A DNA stretch of 64,000 nt from Clostridiales bacterium (GCA_025757645.1 CP107216.1:1859501-1923500); one strand, 5' to 3'; numbered from the stretch's first letter, positions 8,135 to 16,809 are shown. Numbers and translations: made by a program. The notes: a model not told the origin generated them from the sequence alone.

Positions 8135-8623
8135 ATGCAGGATTCCGTTTTTCTTGACAACCGCACATTTCAGCGCGTCTGGCAGCGTGTAGCGGGCAGC
8201 ATGGACGCGCCCGTGACCACGCCGCCGGAAGCCGACACGCTGACCGATCTGCTCGCCGAGTGCATCCGCGCCAAGGCGGCCGGGGCTGCGTTTTACACAG
8301 CGCTCTCGCAGCGCATCCGCACCGGGCGGCAGCAGCTGCTCGGCATCGCGGCGCAGGAGCGGGCACACCAAAAAGAACTGCAGGTGGAGTACTTCCTGCG
8401 AACGGGCGAGCGCTGCGTCCCGCCCGCCGCCTGTCCGCGTCTGGGCACGGCCGCGCAGGATCTGCGCTGCGTCTATACGCAGGAGCTTAAGCTGGCGGAG
8501 CGGCTCGACGCGGCGGCGAACACCGCGCCGTCCCCGCTGCGCGAAACACTGAGCGCCATGGCGCAGCAGGACCGCTGCCACGCCCAAGCCGTGCGAAACC
8601 TGCTCGCCTGTCTGCTGGGCTGA
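8135..8623 (+). CDS. Ferritin-like-domain protein (putative di-iron, rubrerythrin-like fold)
   Basis: A 162-residue all-helical protein. It has four helices with metal-ligand-like residues in ferritin order: LLAECIRAKAAGAAFY, AAQERAHQKEL (an E-R-x-H pattern), QELKLAERLDAA, and AQQDRCHAQAVRNLL (D-x-x-H). That spacing suits a ferritin/rubrerythrin di-iron bundle, but no C-x2-C rubredoxin domain is present. ATG 8135 is chosen because GGGGG (8122-8126) lies eight bases upstream; GTG 8120 would lack a ribosome binding site. Function is not established; oxidative-stress or iron handling is inference. Confidence 0.65.
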   Translation: MQDSVFLDNRTFQRVWQRVAGSMDAPVTTPPEADTLTDLLAECIRAKAAGAAFYTALSQRIRTGRQQLLGIAAQERAHQKELQVEYFLRTGERCVPPAACPRLGTAAQDLRCVYTQELKLAERLDAAANTAPSPLRETLSAMAQQDRCHAQAVRNLLACLLG

Positions 8624-8664
8624 GACAAATCCGCACAAAAAATGCGTTTCTTTCAAAATGGTAC

Positions 8665-8693
8665 TTGACTTTATGACAAATCTTGATTATAAT
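8665..8693 (+). promoter_or_regulatory. Sigma-A promoter of tRNA-Ser
   Basis: TTGACT (8665-8670), 17-base spacer, TATAAT (8688-8693), about 45 bases before the mature tRNA 5' end. Confidence 0.85.
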
Positions 8694-8737
8694 ATGCAAG
8701 CTGACAACTTAAAATGTAAGCAACCCGAACAGAACGT

Positions 8738-8830
8738 GGAGAAGTCGCGTAGCCTGGTCGAGCGCGCACGATTGGAAATCGTGTATACCCCACAAGGGTA
8801 TCGAGGGTTCGAATCCCTCCTTCTCCGCCA
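8738..8830 (+). tRNA. tRNA-Ser (anticodon GGA)
   Basis: The acceptor stem GGAGAAG pairs with CTTCTCC, followed by discriminator G and an encoded CCA. The anticodon stem ACGAT / ATCGT encloses a loop with GGA at 8774-8776, reading UCC/UCU serine codons. A long variable arm (TATACCC CACAA GGGTAT) marks a class II tRNA, and the T arm is GAGGG TTCGAAT CCCTC. It sits at the boundary to a lower-GC block carrying a defence gene, and tRNA-Ser genes are frequent integration sites. Confidence 0.96.
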
Positions 8831-8832
8831 AA

Positions 8833-8885
8833 TAAGAACCGTAATTTTGATACAAAGCGTATCGGGGTTACGGTTCTTACTTTTT
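8833..8885 (+). terminator. Terminator after tRNA-Ser
   Basis: TAAGAACCGTAA and TTACGGTTCTTA form a 12-bp stem with a 23-base loop, followed by CTTTTT. Confidence 0.75.
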
Positions 8886-8934
8886 GGCAAAAACGGCGTG
8901 TTTGCGGCACTTTTGCACCCAGCGGCCCCAAAAG

Positions 8935-8970
8935 AAAACCCGGCCAGGTTGTTTTCATGGTCGGGTTTTT
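8935..8970. terminator. Second hairpin terminator
   Basis: AAAACCCGGCCA pairs with TGGTCGGGTTTT, flanked by A-rich and T-rich ends, so it could stop transcription from either side. It is about 165 bases past the 3' end of the DUF262 gene on the minus strand. Confidence 0.65.
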
Positions 8971-8998
8971 GCCTTTGCGTGGGCTTCGTGGTCCTCGT

Positions 8999-9091
8999 AA
9001 TCGTTGAAAGAGCGTAAATCGTTGAATTACAAGGGCAATCGTTGTTTTAGTGGGGTATTCGTTGAATTACAGAGATAATCGTTGATTTACA
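8999..9091. repeat. Array of five TCGTTG direct repeats, 20-bp period
   Basis: TCGTTG occurs at 9001, 9019, 9039, 9059 and 9079: one interval of 18 bases, then three of exactly 20. The unit extends to roughly AATCGTTGAATTACAGGG, and copies 2 and 4 share TCGTTGAATTACA exactly. All copies face the same way at about two helical turns, as in iterons or recombinase/excisionase arm sites. Nothing is translated across it. Confidence 0.75.
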
Positions 9092-9138
9092 GCATTCCCT
9101 ATTGATAAAAGGTGTGGGAATTTATAATGTGGTCTCGC

Positions 9139-10933
9139 TCAAGTCGCTGCCTTTTTCAGAATCTCAAAGGCTGCCTTGATTTTTGCCGCCATCAATTTCC
9201 TGCGCTCAATCAGGAAGTCCTCGTAGGCCATATTTTCCCAACCGTGAGGCAGAGCGTTCTCCTCTTCCATAACACGGATCTGCTCGTCAGACAATCCGGC
9301 GCAGACAATCGGATAATACACAGACGGAGCATCATCCAGGATGTCCATGTTGTCCTTCCAGTCAATGAATGCGTAGTTTGCCATCTGGTTAATCTTCGCA
9401 TCAGAGTATCCTTGGGACTTCAAGTAAGCCTTTGGGAAAAGATGATGCTTTTCCAGAGACTTGCGGTTACCGTCTGTTCCGGGCTCGAACAGCTTTGACA
9501 CAAGCAGATTGCTCTTGGAGAAGAGGATTTTTGCGTTCATAATGTTCAGCGATGCCACATAGGCATTCCATGCATTATTACCTCGTCCCGAAACAGCCAA
9601 GCCCTCCGAACCAACCAGGGTGATGTCAAAGTAGTCATTCGTCAAACGCTCGTTTACTCTGGACAGGATGAACTCCTTGTACTCATCCAGAGTTTTGAGG
9701 CTTTTGATGGTATTCAGATGGTTTTCCACCGTAGACTCAAAGGAGCCCGTGTACAGCGAAATGAGCGAAGCATAGAAGAACCACAGCGAGGTAAGGTGCA
9801 TATTCTCATTATACGATGCATTGAAGCGGTGCTTCGCAATCAAATACAAGGCATAGGTGTAGAATATTGCGTTGCCAGACAGAATCAAATCCCCGGACAA
9901 ATATCCTGCGTTCATGATGGCTTTGATAAACTCATGCCAGCTGTGTACATCGAGGACATCCGGTAGTTTCTCCTTGAGAGTATTGAAACGCTGAACACGA
10001 AGATTATCATCCACGGCACCCTTTTTATCAAAGTCGGCACCTCTGAGCAGTTTATAGCCATACTTCAAACGGGCTCTGTCAAATGCATATGCCATAACAA
10101 CGCGGATGACATCCTGCGCTGACACGGTGGTCAGCTGATTGTAAGAGGTCGTTTTACCTTTTGCCGGAGCGGTGGAATCCTTGCTGAATTGCTCAATCTC
10201 ACGACGTCCATCATCCCAATACAAGGACAACAAGATGAGGATGAAGTCGTTCTGTTTCAGAGAAACACCACCAGAGTTTACACGGACGAATATTTCAGAG
10301 ACATCCTCTTCCTCTGCGGTGGACTTTATGTCGAACACAGGAAGCGTATGGCTTTTCAGATTGACCACACTGTTGATGCGATCCGCAATTAAGCCCTGTT
10401 CTTCATCTGTAAGCTCGGACCCTTTGGTGGATCTATAGTCACCCAGTTTCTTGATGAAATCACCGATGAACTTAAAGGTGTTCGTGGAAGTGAACAGGTC
10501 ACTAATATTATAAATCCATTCTGGGGCGTTCTTCGTGGCTTGGTAACCAACCTCAAATTTGTTTTGCAGCGGGCAATAGGAGATAACAATACTCTTCTCA
10601 TCTCTCATCGAACTTTGAGTTGATAACCTTCTTGCCCTTCATAACGGCATAGAGCGAAGTCAAACGCTGCTGACCGTCAATGATGACTTCCTTGGGTGAG
10701 TCGTAGCTGTGGGCATCGACACCGATGGATTTTTTCTTATCAAGAGACGGACACTCCCACAGCATAAGGTAGCCAATGGGGTAGCCTCTCATCATGGAAT
10801 CGAATAAGTCACGCACCTTTGAATCTTTCCAGATGAAGGGGCGCTGTAATTCCGGCAGTCCGAGTTCGCCTGTGTCGATCTTTTCTATAAGCTGATTGAC
10901 CGTCAGCGTTGTATTACTGAATATTTCCGGCAT
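9139..10933 (-). pseudogene. DUF262 + HNH/DUF1524-like (GmrSD-type) restriction protein, frameshifted by a 7-bp duplication
   Basis: Two minus-strand frames make one protein. The 5' part (10598-10933, 111 residues) has the DUF262 N-terminus: LPELQRPFIWKDSKVRDLFD and the DGQQR motif (IIDGQQRLTSLYAVM). The 3' part (9139-10608, 489 residues) continues with ISYCPLQNKFEVGYQ and ends in an HNH/DUF1524-like EKHHLFPKAYL. DUF262 proteins with such an end are nucleotide-dependent type IV (GmrSD-like) enzymes acting on modified phage DNA. On the coding strand GATGAGA is repeated in tandem (10596-10609); removing one copy gives KFDEKSIVIS and restores a single protein of about 597 residues. An ATG inside the duplication (10608) overlaps the stop, so coupled translation of two pieces is possible. 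Confidence 0.8.
10596..10609. repeat. 7-bp tandem duplication causing the DUF262 frameshift
   Basis: TCTCATC TCTCATC on the plus strand (GATGAGA twice on the coding strand). Loss of one unit restores the reading frame exactly. Confidence 0.9.
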
Positions 10934-10936
10934 GGA

Positions 10937-11215
10937 TTACTCTCCCTTCATTTTCAGGAATCCCTGCTTGAAAGCATCCGGGAAGATGAATGTCTTTTCG
11001 CCAATACCAAAGGTGACACGGATGTGTTTCTGCGCTTTGTCAATCTTGGTGACCGCACCTTCTCCGAATGCTTTGTGCAGAACAATGGAGCCATCCTTAA
11101 CATCGGGTGCGACAAACTCCTCTTGCTTGGCTGCCATTTTCGCTGCAGCAGAGGCAGCAGGCTTGACACCATACTGCGCGGTAACGGAGGGTTTTTCAAC
11201 AGCATGATGATTCAT
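10937..11215 (-). CDS. Small protein with an F-GEG-V / F-P-AF domain, partner of the DUF262 gene
   Basis: A 92-residue protein from ATG 11215. The first 35 residues are Ala/Lys-rich. The rest (VKDGSIVLHKAFGEGAVTKI then IRVTFGIGEKTFIFPDAF) looks like a small beta-barrel of the kind found at the C-terminus of some helicase and nuclease proteins; I cannot name the family. It ends three bases before the DUF262 start, so the two are coupled. It begins 22 bases after the kdpE stop, and GGGAGG lies 13 bases before the ATG. It may be a truncated C-terminal piece of a larger gene. Confidence 0.55.
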   Translation of the reverse strand: MNHHAVEKPSVTAQYGVKPAASAAAKMAAKQEEFVAPDVKDGSIVLHKAFGEGAVTKIDKAQKHIRVTFGIGEKTFIFPDAFKQGFLKMKGE

Positions 11216-11237
11216 AGATTTTTTGAAAGCCTCCCTG

Positions 11238-11939
11238 CTATTCGACGCGGAGCATCCGATAGCCGATTCCGATGTGCGTTTGTATGTATTGCGGCCCGTC
11301 TTTTCCGCGTTCCAGCTTTTTGCGCAGGGTCGCCATGAACACCCGCAGAGAAGCAATATCGTTTTCCCAACTGCTGCCCCAAATCTGCTGTGTGATGTAG
11401 GTGTGGGTCAGAACCTTGCCCACATTTTTTGAGAGCAGACACAACAGCTTGTATTCGATGGGCGTCAAGTGCAGTTCTGCACCGTCAAGATATGCGCAAC
11501 CTGCCGCATAGTCGATTTTCAGCGCACCGTTCGTAAAAATCGGAGATTCCTGCGCTGCGTCTGTTTTCATCAGCGACAGTCTCCGCTGCGTCACTCGCAG
11601 CCGCGCCAGCAGTTCATCCACGGAAAAGGGCTTGGTGAGATAATCGTCCGCCCCGGCATCCAGCGCCACGATTTTATCAGAATCCTCTGTTCTGGCGCTG
11701 ATCACAATGATCGGCATATTTGACCACGAACGAATTTTTCGGATGATCTCCACGCCGTCCATATCTGGCAGTCCCAAATCAAGCAGCACAATGTCCGGGT
11801 TGTGAGACAGCGCCTCCATCACGGCGCTTGCGCCGTTTTGCGCAGAAAGATACCTGTATTCATGGGTTTTCAGCGTTGTTGTGATCAGATTGCGCACCGG
11901 CGTATCATCTTCTACAACGAGGACAAGCGGCTTATTCAT
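11238..11939 (-). CDS. kdpE: KdpE-like OmpR/PhoB-family response regulator
   Basis: A 233-residue DNA-binding response regulator. The receiver domain has the acidic pocket VVEDD, the phospho-acceptor in IVLLDLGLPDMDG (Asp near 55) and the KPF lysine in DDYLTKPFSVDELLAR. The winged-helix domain has LHLTPIEYKLLCLLSKNVGKVL and a C-terminal YIQTHIGIGYRM. Its start overlaps the kdpD end by eight bases. With KdpD it should sense K+ limitation and, judging by context, activate the trk genes upstream in the same direction. The kdpFABC ATPase genes are absent. Confidence 0.9.
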   Translation of the reverse strand: MNKPLVLVVEDDTPVRNLITTTLKTHEYRYLSAQNGASAVMEALSHNPDIVLLDLGLPDMDGVEIIRKIRSWSNMPIIVISARTEDSDKIVALDAGADDYLTKPFSVDELLARLRVTQRRLSLMKTDAAQESPIFTNGALKIDYAAGCAYLDGAELHLTPIEYKLLCLLSKNVGKVLTHTYITQQIWGSSWENDIASLRVFMATLRKKLERGKDGPQYIQTHIGIGYRMLRVE

Positions 11940-13914
11940 TTAAGTTCACCTCACTGAGCGGTACTGTAAAGGAAAAGATGCAGCCATGCGGCGAATTTTC
12001 TTTCAATGTCATTTCGCCATTATGGGCATGAATGATGGCTTGGCAGAGCGTAAGCCCAAGCCCAAGACTTCGGCGGCTGTCGCCAATCGGATTGCCCCCG
12101 GTAAAAAACATTTCAAAAACACGTTCCTTCAGTTCATCTGGAATACCGGGACCGTTATCGCTGACGCATATTTCAGCCATATTGTCTCGCGGGATTGCCG
12201 TGATCCGGATGTTCGAGCCAGCCGGAGTATATTTGACTGCATTGTTCACCAAGTTGATAAGCACCTGCATGATGAGTCCTGCATCTACCCGCACCAGCAG
12301 CGGCTCATCTCCGCAATCTACTGTAATGTGATGCTCCACCGACCTTCGGTCAATATGTCGGAGCGATTCCGATACGATATCGTCCACGACCTGATCAGAA
12401 AGGTGCAGTTTTACGCTGCCGTCCGCAATTTTTGTAATGGAAAGCAAGTTCTCAACCAGTCCCGTCAGCCATTGCGCATCGTCATAAATGTCCGTAAAAA
12501 TCTGTTTCCGCGTTTGTTCATCCAGCACGTTATAGCTGTGCAGCAGCGTATCCGCGTTGCCGGAAATGGAGGTCAGCGGGGTCCTAAGGTCATGGGAAAT
12601 TGAACGCAGAAGGTTTGCACGAAGCTGTTCGTTCTTTGCAAGGACGGCGGCTTTTTCCTTTTCTTCGGCGTTGCGTAGGCTTTCCAGCGCCAGAGCGCAC
12701 TCGCCGAGAATGGAAAACAGCACGCTGGATGTAAATGCGTCAGGCTGCGTTTGCTTCTCCATCGGAATCCCGACAACGCCGAAAACCCGCTGCCCGGTAC
12801 GAATGGCAAGATACAGCCGTTTTGCCTTTGGAAAGTTTTGCGTCGTTGCGCCAGCACGCTTTCGGTTTTGCCAGACCCATTGAATCACGTTCTGTTCCTG
12901 ATCAGTATCCGGAATGCAATATGGGCTGCTTCCGTCTGCCGGATAAACATTCCCATCCAGCAGCGCATCGCCTTGTGCCGGATAAATCAAAACGTCCCGC
13001 TGCATGAGCTTCTGTATCTGCGTCGCGGTCATCTGATAGACCTCATCCGGTGTTTCCGCCTTTTGAAGCTGCCTGTTCATATCAAAAAGGAGTTTTGTCC
13101 GATAGGCATCCCGCGCGGATAGCTGCGCATGGGCTTTGAGCTTTGCGGCAAGCGTACCGGTCAAAAGCGCCGCTGCAAACATGACGGCAAAGGTTATTGG
13201 GTATTTGCTGCCATAGGCTGCCAAAGACAGCCGGGGTTCCGTTAGAAAATAATTGAACAGGATGACACTCAAAAAAGCGGACAGCACACCGCAGGTATAT
13301 CCGCTGGTAAAAGCGGAAGTCAGAAGCACCCCCAGCAGGTAAACCATAATGATATTGGCATTTGCAAAGCCGAGCCGCAGAAAGACCCATCCGATGACCG
13401 TCGCAGCTGCCAGAATCCCGATGGTCAGAAGCAGTTCCCATGCGGTCGGAAACGCCGGACGGATGGGAAGCAGCCGTTTCCTGCGGTAGCTCTTATAGGC
13501 TTCCACATCCGGAATGATATGAATGTCCACCTCTGGTGCAAGCGTAATGAGCCGTTCTGTCAGCGTCGGTTCACTCCAAAAATGCCGCCGCTGTACGCCA
13601 CTTCGCCCAATCACAATTTTGGTCACATCAGAGAGACGCACATATTCCGCGATCTGTGTTGCCACATCTTCACCATGCGTTGTGACGATCTCTGCGCCAA
13701 GCTGCTGAGCCAGACGCATATTCACCTGCAAGCGAACGGTATCTTCCGCATTCATATCAGCGTCTTCGGGTGTCTGCACGTAAAGCGCGGTAAGGCTGCC
13801 ACTAAATGCCTGTGCCATTTTCCCTGCCATTCGTACAATGCGTTCATTGGATGGAGACGAGGACAGGCACACAAGAATATGCTCTTTTGGCAGTTTGCTT
13901 CCTTTGTTCTGCAC
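11932..13914 (-). CDS. kdpD: KdpD-like sensor histidine kinase lacking the N-terminal KdpD domain
   Basis: 660 residues against about 890 for classical KdpD. It begins directly with a USP-like domain (ILVCLSSSPSNERIVRMAGKMA, about 13-34; VIGRSGVQRRHFW near 120), the part that binds c-di-AMP in Firmicutes. A four-helix DUF4118 membrane domain follows (about 165-265), then a GAF-like domain, then the kinase: H-box SISHDLRTPLTSISGNADT and ATP-binding LINLVNNAVKYTP, SDNGPGIPDE and SLGLGLTL. The KdpD Walker domain is missing. The start is GTG 13914 behind GAGGGGTGG. A promoter at 13940-13945 precedes it. Confidence 0.88.
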   Translation of the reverse strand: MQNKGSKLPKEHILVCLSSSPSNERIVRMAGKMAQAFSGSLTALYVQTPEDADMNAEDTVRLQVNMRLAQQLGAEIVTTHGEDVATQIAEYVRLSDVTKIVIGRSGVQRRHFWSEPTLTERLITLAPEVDIHIIPDVEAYKSYRRKRLLPIRPAFPTAWELLLTIGILAAATVIGWVFLRLGFANANIIMVYLLGVLLTSAFTSGYTCGVLSAFLSVILFNYFLTEPRLSLAAYGSKYPITFAVMFAAALLTGTLAAKLKAHAQLSARDAYRTKLLFDMNRQLQKAETPDEVYQMTATQIQKLMQRDVLIYPAQGDALLDGNVYPADGSSPYCIPDTDQEQNVIQWVWQNRKRAGATTQNFPKAKRLYLAIRTGQRVFGVVGIPMEKQTQPDAFTSSVLFSILGECALALESLRNAEEKEKAAVLAKNEQLRANLLRSISHDLRTPLTSISGNADTLLHSYNVLDEQTRKQIFTDIYDDAQWLTGLVENLLSITKIADGSVKLHLSDQVVDDIVSESLRHIDRRSVEHHITVDCGDEPLLVRVDAGLIMQVLINLVNNAVKYTPAGSNIRITAIPRDNMAEICVSDNGPGIPDELKERVFEMFFTGGNPIGDSRRSLGLGLTLCQAIIHAHNGEMTLKENSPHGCIFSFTVPLSEVNLNE

Positions 13915-13939
13915 ATTTTCACCACCCCTCTTAAATGAT

Positions 13940-13949
13940 ATTATAGCAC
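13940..13949 (-). promoter_or_regulatory. Extended -10 promoter for kdpDE
   Basis: Minus strand TGCTATAAT has a consensus extended -10 element about 25 bases before kdpD; no clear -35 is seen. It allows kdpDE expression apart from trk. Confidence 0.5.
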
Positions 13950-13965
13950 CAAAATGTGATGGTTT

Positions 13966-14250
13966 CTACTGCGCCCAACCGGATTCGTTGTTTGGAAATA
14001 AAATTTGCTCTGAATCATAGATCACGATTTCTACATGGGCATGACTGCTGCGAAACCGGGAAAGCGTTTCCTCAAGTTCGTCAGGAGAAATATTTCCGAC
14101 CAGATGCACGCACGGCTCAGGCTGCTGTTGTTCGGGCGCTTCCTCGATTCGCTTCTGATTTTCATCCAGAAAGCGATCCAGCCGCTTCATCAAAAACCAG
14201 CTGAGCAGGAACATTAACGCTGTCCCAGCGATCAAAACGACATCTTCCAC
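13966..14250 (-). CDS. Small single-span membrane protein in the trk-kdp cluster
   Basis: A 94-residue protein starting at GTG 14250 (GAGGGTAT upstream). Residues 4-21 (VVLIAGTALMFLLSWFLM) form one transmembrane helix, and the acidic cytoplasmic tail has EIVIYDSEQILF near the end. It lies 17 bases after trkA and about 50 before kdpD, all in one direction, so it may modulate the potassium system. I do not recognise a named family. Confidence 0.6.
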   Translation of the reverse strand: MEDVVLIAGTALMFLLSWFLMKRLDRFLDENQKRIEEAPEQQQPEPCVHLVGNISPDELEETLSRFRSSHAHVEIVIYDSEQILFPNNESGWAQ

Positions 14251-14267
14251 ATACCCTCACCGTCCGT

Positions 14268-14915
14268 TCAGATTCGGAAACACTTTTGCAGCGCTTTGTA
14301 TTCGCCCAACGCTAAAATCGTCATTTCCCCGGACAGCACCGTATCCGGTGTAATTGATACGTCGGTTTTTCCCGAATGCTTGATGCCAAGAATGTTGATT
14401 CCAAACTTGCTGCGGATATTCAGTTCGCCAATGCTTTTCCCGACCCAGCCTTCTGGTACTTCCACCTCAAAAATGGCGTGCTGCTCGTCGAACTCTATGT
14501 AGTCGAAGATATGGTCGGCAGTGTATCGGATCGCTGCCCATTTTGCCACCTGTTTTTCCGGGTAGACTACATGGTCTGCACCGTTGCGAAGCAGAAACTT
14601 TGCCTGCACATCACGCTCGGCACGCGATACCACGCGCTTTGCACCCAGCTCCTTCAGCAGCGAGGTGGTTTCCAGCGAGTTCTGAAAATTACCGCTGATG
14701 GTCACGATGCAGACGTCAAAATTTCCGATGCCAAGAGAGCGAAGAAACTCCGCGTTTGTACTGTCGCCAATTTGTGCGTTGGTGACATATGGTAGCACAT
14801 CACTGATTCGCTCCTCGTTTGTATCGACTGCCATGACCTGATGCCCCAGCTGATAAAGCTGTACTGCGATATGCCGTCCGAAGCGGCCTGTGCCAATCAA
14901 TAGAATGTTTTTCAT
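14268..14915 (-). CDS. trkA: TrkA/KtrA-family potassium uptake regulatory subunit
   Basis: A 215-residue cytoplasmic gating ring subunit. The RCK-N Rossmann domain has GTGRFGRHIAVQL (residues 7-19), the nucleotide-ribose-binding acid in VMAVDTNEER, and IGDSTN. The RCK-C domain follows from about 140 (FEVEVPEGWVGKSIGELNIRSKFG). One RCK-N/RCK-C unit is the KtrA layout rather than double TrkA. ATG 14915 has AAGGAG in place and lies 13 bases after the trkH stop, so the pair is cotranscribed. Confidence 0.9.
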   Translation of the reverse strand: MKNILLIGTGRFGRHIAVQLYQLGHQVMAVDTNEERISDVLPYVTNAQIGDSTNAEFLRSLGIGNFDVCIVTISGNFQNSLETTSLLKELGAKRVVSRAERDVQAKFLLRNGADHVVYPEKQVAKWAAIRYTADHIFDYIEFDEQHAIFEVEVPEGWVGKSIGELNIRSKFGINILGIKHSGKTDVSITPDTVLSGEMTILALGEYKALQKCFRI

Positions 14916-14928
14916 GTGAAAAGGCTCC

Positions 14929-16269
14929 TTATCCAATTGTAATTTTTTCCTGCGGCAGCCTTGCATTCCCCGCTTTTTTGCTGGAAAGTGCCGCATAAAT
15001 GAGGGTAAGACCGCCGACTCTGCCCAGATACATGAGCAAGATCAGCACCATTTGCGATGGAATGCGCAGCTGCGGTGTAATACCAAGTGTCAATCCCACA
15101 GTCCCGACCGCCGATGCCGTTTCATACAGGCAGGCAGACAGCGGAAGATGCTCGTATGCGCTGATAAAGACCGCACCGCCAAAGAACAGCACCAGATACA
15201 TCGTCAGAATGGTCGCGGCGGTTTTGACAGCGCTGCAATCGACTCTGCGTCCGAAAAATTGGGCACTATCGCGCTGGCGGAAGGTCGCAGTGGCATTGGC
15301 AATCAAGACCGCCAGCGTCGTTGTTTTCATGCCGCCTGCTGTAGAACCCGGAGAACCGCCGATGAGCATCAAAAGGATCATCACGCCCTGCGACGCACCG
15401 GACATCGCGGATAGATTTACCGTGTTGAAGCCCGCTGTCCTCGGCGTGACGGACTGAAAAAAGGATGCCAGCAGCCGGTTTCCGGAGGGAAGCGCGGAAA
15501 AGTCTGAAAAGAAGAAAAACACAGCAGGCAGAAAAATCAAAAGACCTGTCGTGACGAGAATCACCTTGCTCTGCATTCGGTAGCGATGAAACCGCCACTT
15601 GTTTTCAAAGATATCATCCCACGTCAGAAATCCAATGCCGCCAATCACGATCAACAGCATAATCGTGATATTGATTACCGGGCTGTCCGCGTAGCCGGTA
15701 AGAGATGGATAGCGGTTGCTTTCTGTCCCAAGAATATCAAACCCGGCGTTGCAAAAAGCAGATATGGAATGAAATATCGCCATCCAGACGCCGCGCCCTC
15801 CATAGTCACGGCAGAACACCGGCAGCACGGCAAGCGCCCCCAGCAGCTCAATCAGAAACGTCCCTCGCAGGATGAAGCGTGTCAGGCGGACGATTCCGCC
15901 GACCTTTGGTGCTGAAATTGCATCCTGCATGGTGCTGCGCTGCATCAGAGAGATTCTTCGCCCGGACAACAGTGCAAACGACGCTGCTACGGTTACGACA
16001 CCAAGACCACCAATTTGGATCAGCGCCAGAATAACCGCCTGCCCAAAGGTTGACCAGTAGCTGCCTGTATCCTGCACCACAAGCCCTGTCACGCAGACGG
16101 CAGAGGTCGCTGTAAACAGCGTTTCATTGAATGGAGTTACATTCCCTCCAGTCGTGGAGATCGGCAGCATCAGCAGCAGTGCTCCGAGCAGAATGACCGC
16201 GGCAAAACCTAATATGATAATTTGAAAAGACGAAAGGCGGCGCTTTCGACGAATGATCTCTTCCGGCAT
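14929..16269 (-). CDS. trkH: TrkH/KtrB-family potassium transporter
   Basis: A 446-residue membrane protein made of four M1-P-M2 repeats forming the K+ pore. Selectivity-filter-like loops are visible: TSAVCVTGLVV (about 55-65), HSISAFCNAGFD, SVTPRTAGFNTV and ASAVGTVGLTLG. The middle-gate segment GGSPGSTAGGMKTTT is present near 305-320. Its ATG has AAGGAG upstream. It is the first gene of trkH-trkA-small protein-kdpD-kdpE, so uptake and its sensor are arranged as one regulon. Confidence 0.93.
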   Translation of the reverse strand: MPEEIIRRKRRLSSFQIIILGFAAVILLGALLLMLPISTTGGNVTPFNETLFTATSAVCVTGLVVQDTGSYWSTFGQAVILALIQIGGLGVVTVAASFALLSGRRISLMQRSTMQDAISAPKVGGIVRLTRFILRGTFLIELLGALAVLPVFCRDYGGRGVWMAIFHSISAFCNAGFDILGTESNRYPSLTGYADSPVINITIMLLIVIGGIGFLTWDDIFENKWRFHRYRMQSKVILVTTGLLIFLPAVFFFFSDFSALPSGNRLLASFFQSVTPRTAGFNTVNLSAMSGASQGVMILLMLIGGSPGSTAGGMKTTTLAVLIANATATFRQRDSAQFFGRRVDCSAVKTAATILTMYLVLFFGGAVFISAYEHLPLSACLYETASAVGTVGLTLGITPQLRIPSQMVLILLMYLGRVGGLTLIYAALSSKKAGNARLPQEKITIG

Positions 16270-16300
16270 AAAGGCAGCTCCTTATTTCTGTGATGGTTAT

Positions 16301-16306
16301 ATTATA
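16301..16306 (-). promoter_or_regulatory. trkH -10 element, probably activator-dependent
   Basis: Minus strand TATAAT lies about 32 bases before trkH. At 17 bases upstream there is only TCCGCT, a poor -35, as expected if phosphorylated KdpE must recruit polymerase. The AT-rich sequence at 16345-16370 could be the activator site. Confidence 0.45.
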
Positions 16307-16781
16307 CAGCCGGAGATTTTAAGAGCGGATAAGGGACATTTGCGACGTATTAAGATTGAATAAAGATGAGGAGATTGCTTGTCCATTTTTTGTGTCTGGC
16401 TTTGCCAACTGCCCAAGTCAGGCCGTAGTAGTGGTGAAGAGAGGGTAAGACGGTTTATTTCAATCGTTTTTTGCAGAACTGGCCAAAAAGCGCTTTTGAA
16501 ATTGTAGTAAGGTTAGGGAGAAAGAAAAACACTCTGGTCGAATGTTGCTAATGGTAACGCCAATGTTGCCGTTGGCATGTCGCAATCCCATCGCTGCCGC
16601 GATACCGTAAAAGCAGAAAGAGTTGCAGCGACGAACGGCGGGCGACGGCGGCTTGTTCACAAAATGTTTACAAATTCGCGCCCTGCTTTTTGCTGAAAAA
16701 ATGTCCGTTGTAAAGTGAAAGGAGGTTTGAAGCAGCAGAGAGCAAGATTCTACCGAGGTGCCAGTTTTCGCATGCCATTTC

Positions 16782-16809
16782 TTGCGGATTCCCCATTTGA
16801 TGCTATAAT
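16782..16809 (+). promoter_or_regulatory. Sigma-A promoter
   Basis: TTGCGG (16782-16787), 16-base spacer, TATAAT (16804-16809) with TG two bases before it, 45 bases upstream of the gene start. Confidence 0.7.

Larger units (their letters stand above)
8831..9138. other. Intergenic region between tRNA-Ser and the DUF262 gene
   Basis: This 308-base region holds no gene. It contains two hairpin terminators and a direct-repeat array (8999-9091). After the array TTGATA (9102-9107) and TATAAT (9123-9128) resemble plus-strand promoter boxes with a short 15-base spacer, but no plus-strand gene follows. Confidence 0.6.

Noticed and set aside
10937..11356. Long form of the small DUF262-partner gene
   Set aside because: The extra 47 codons are the out-of-frame end of kdpE; the shorter start at 11215 is adopted.
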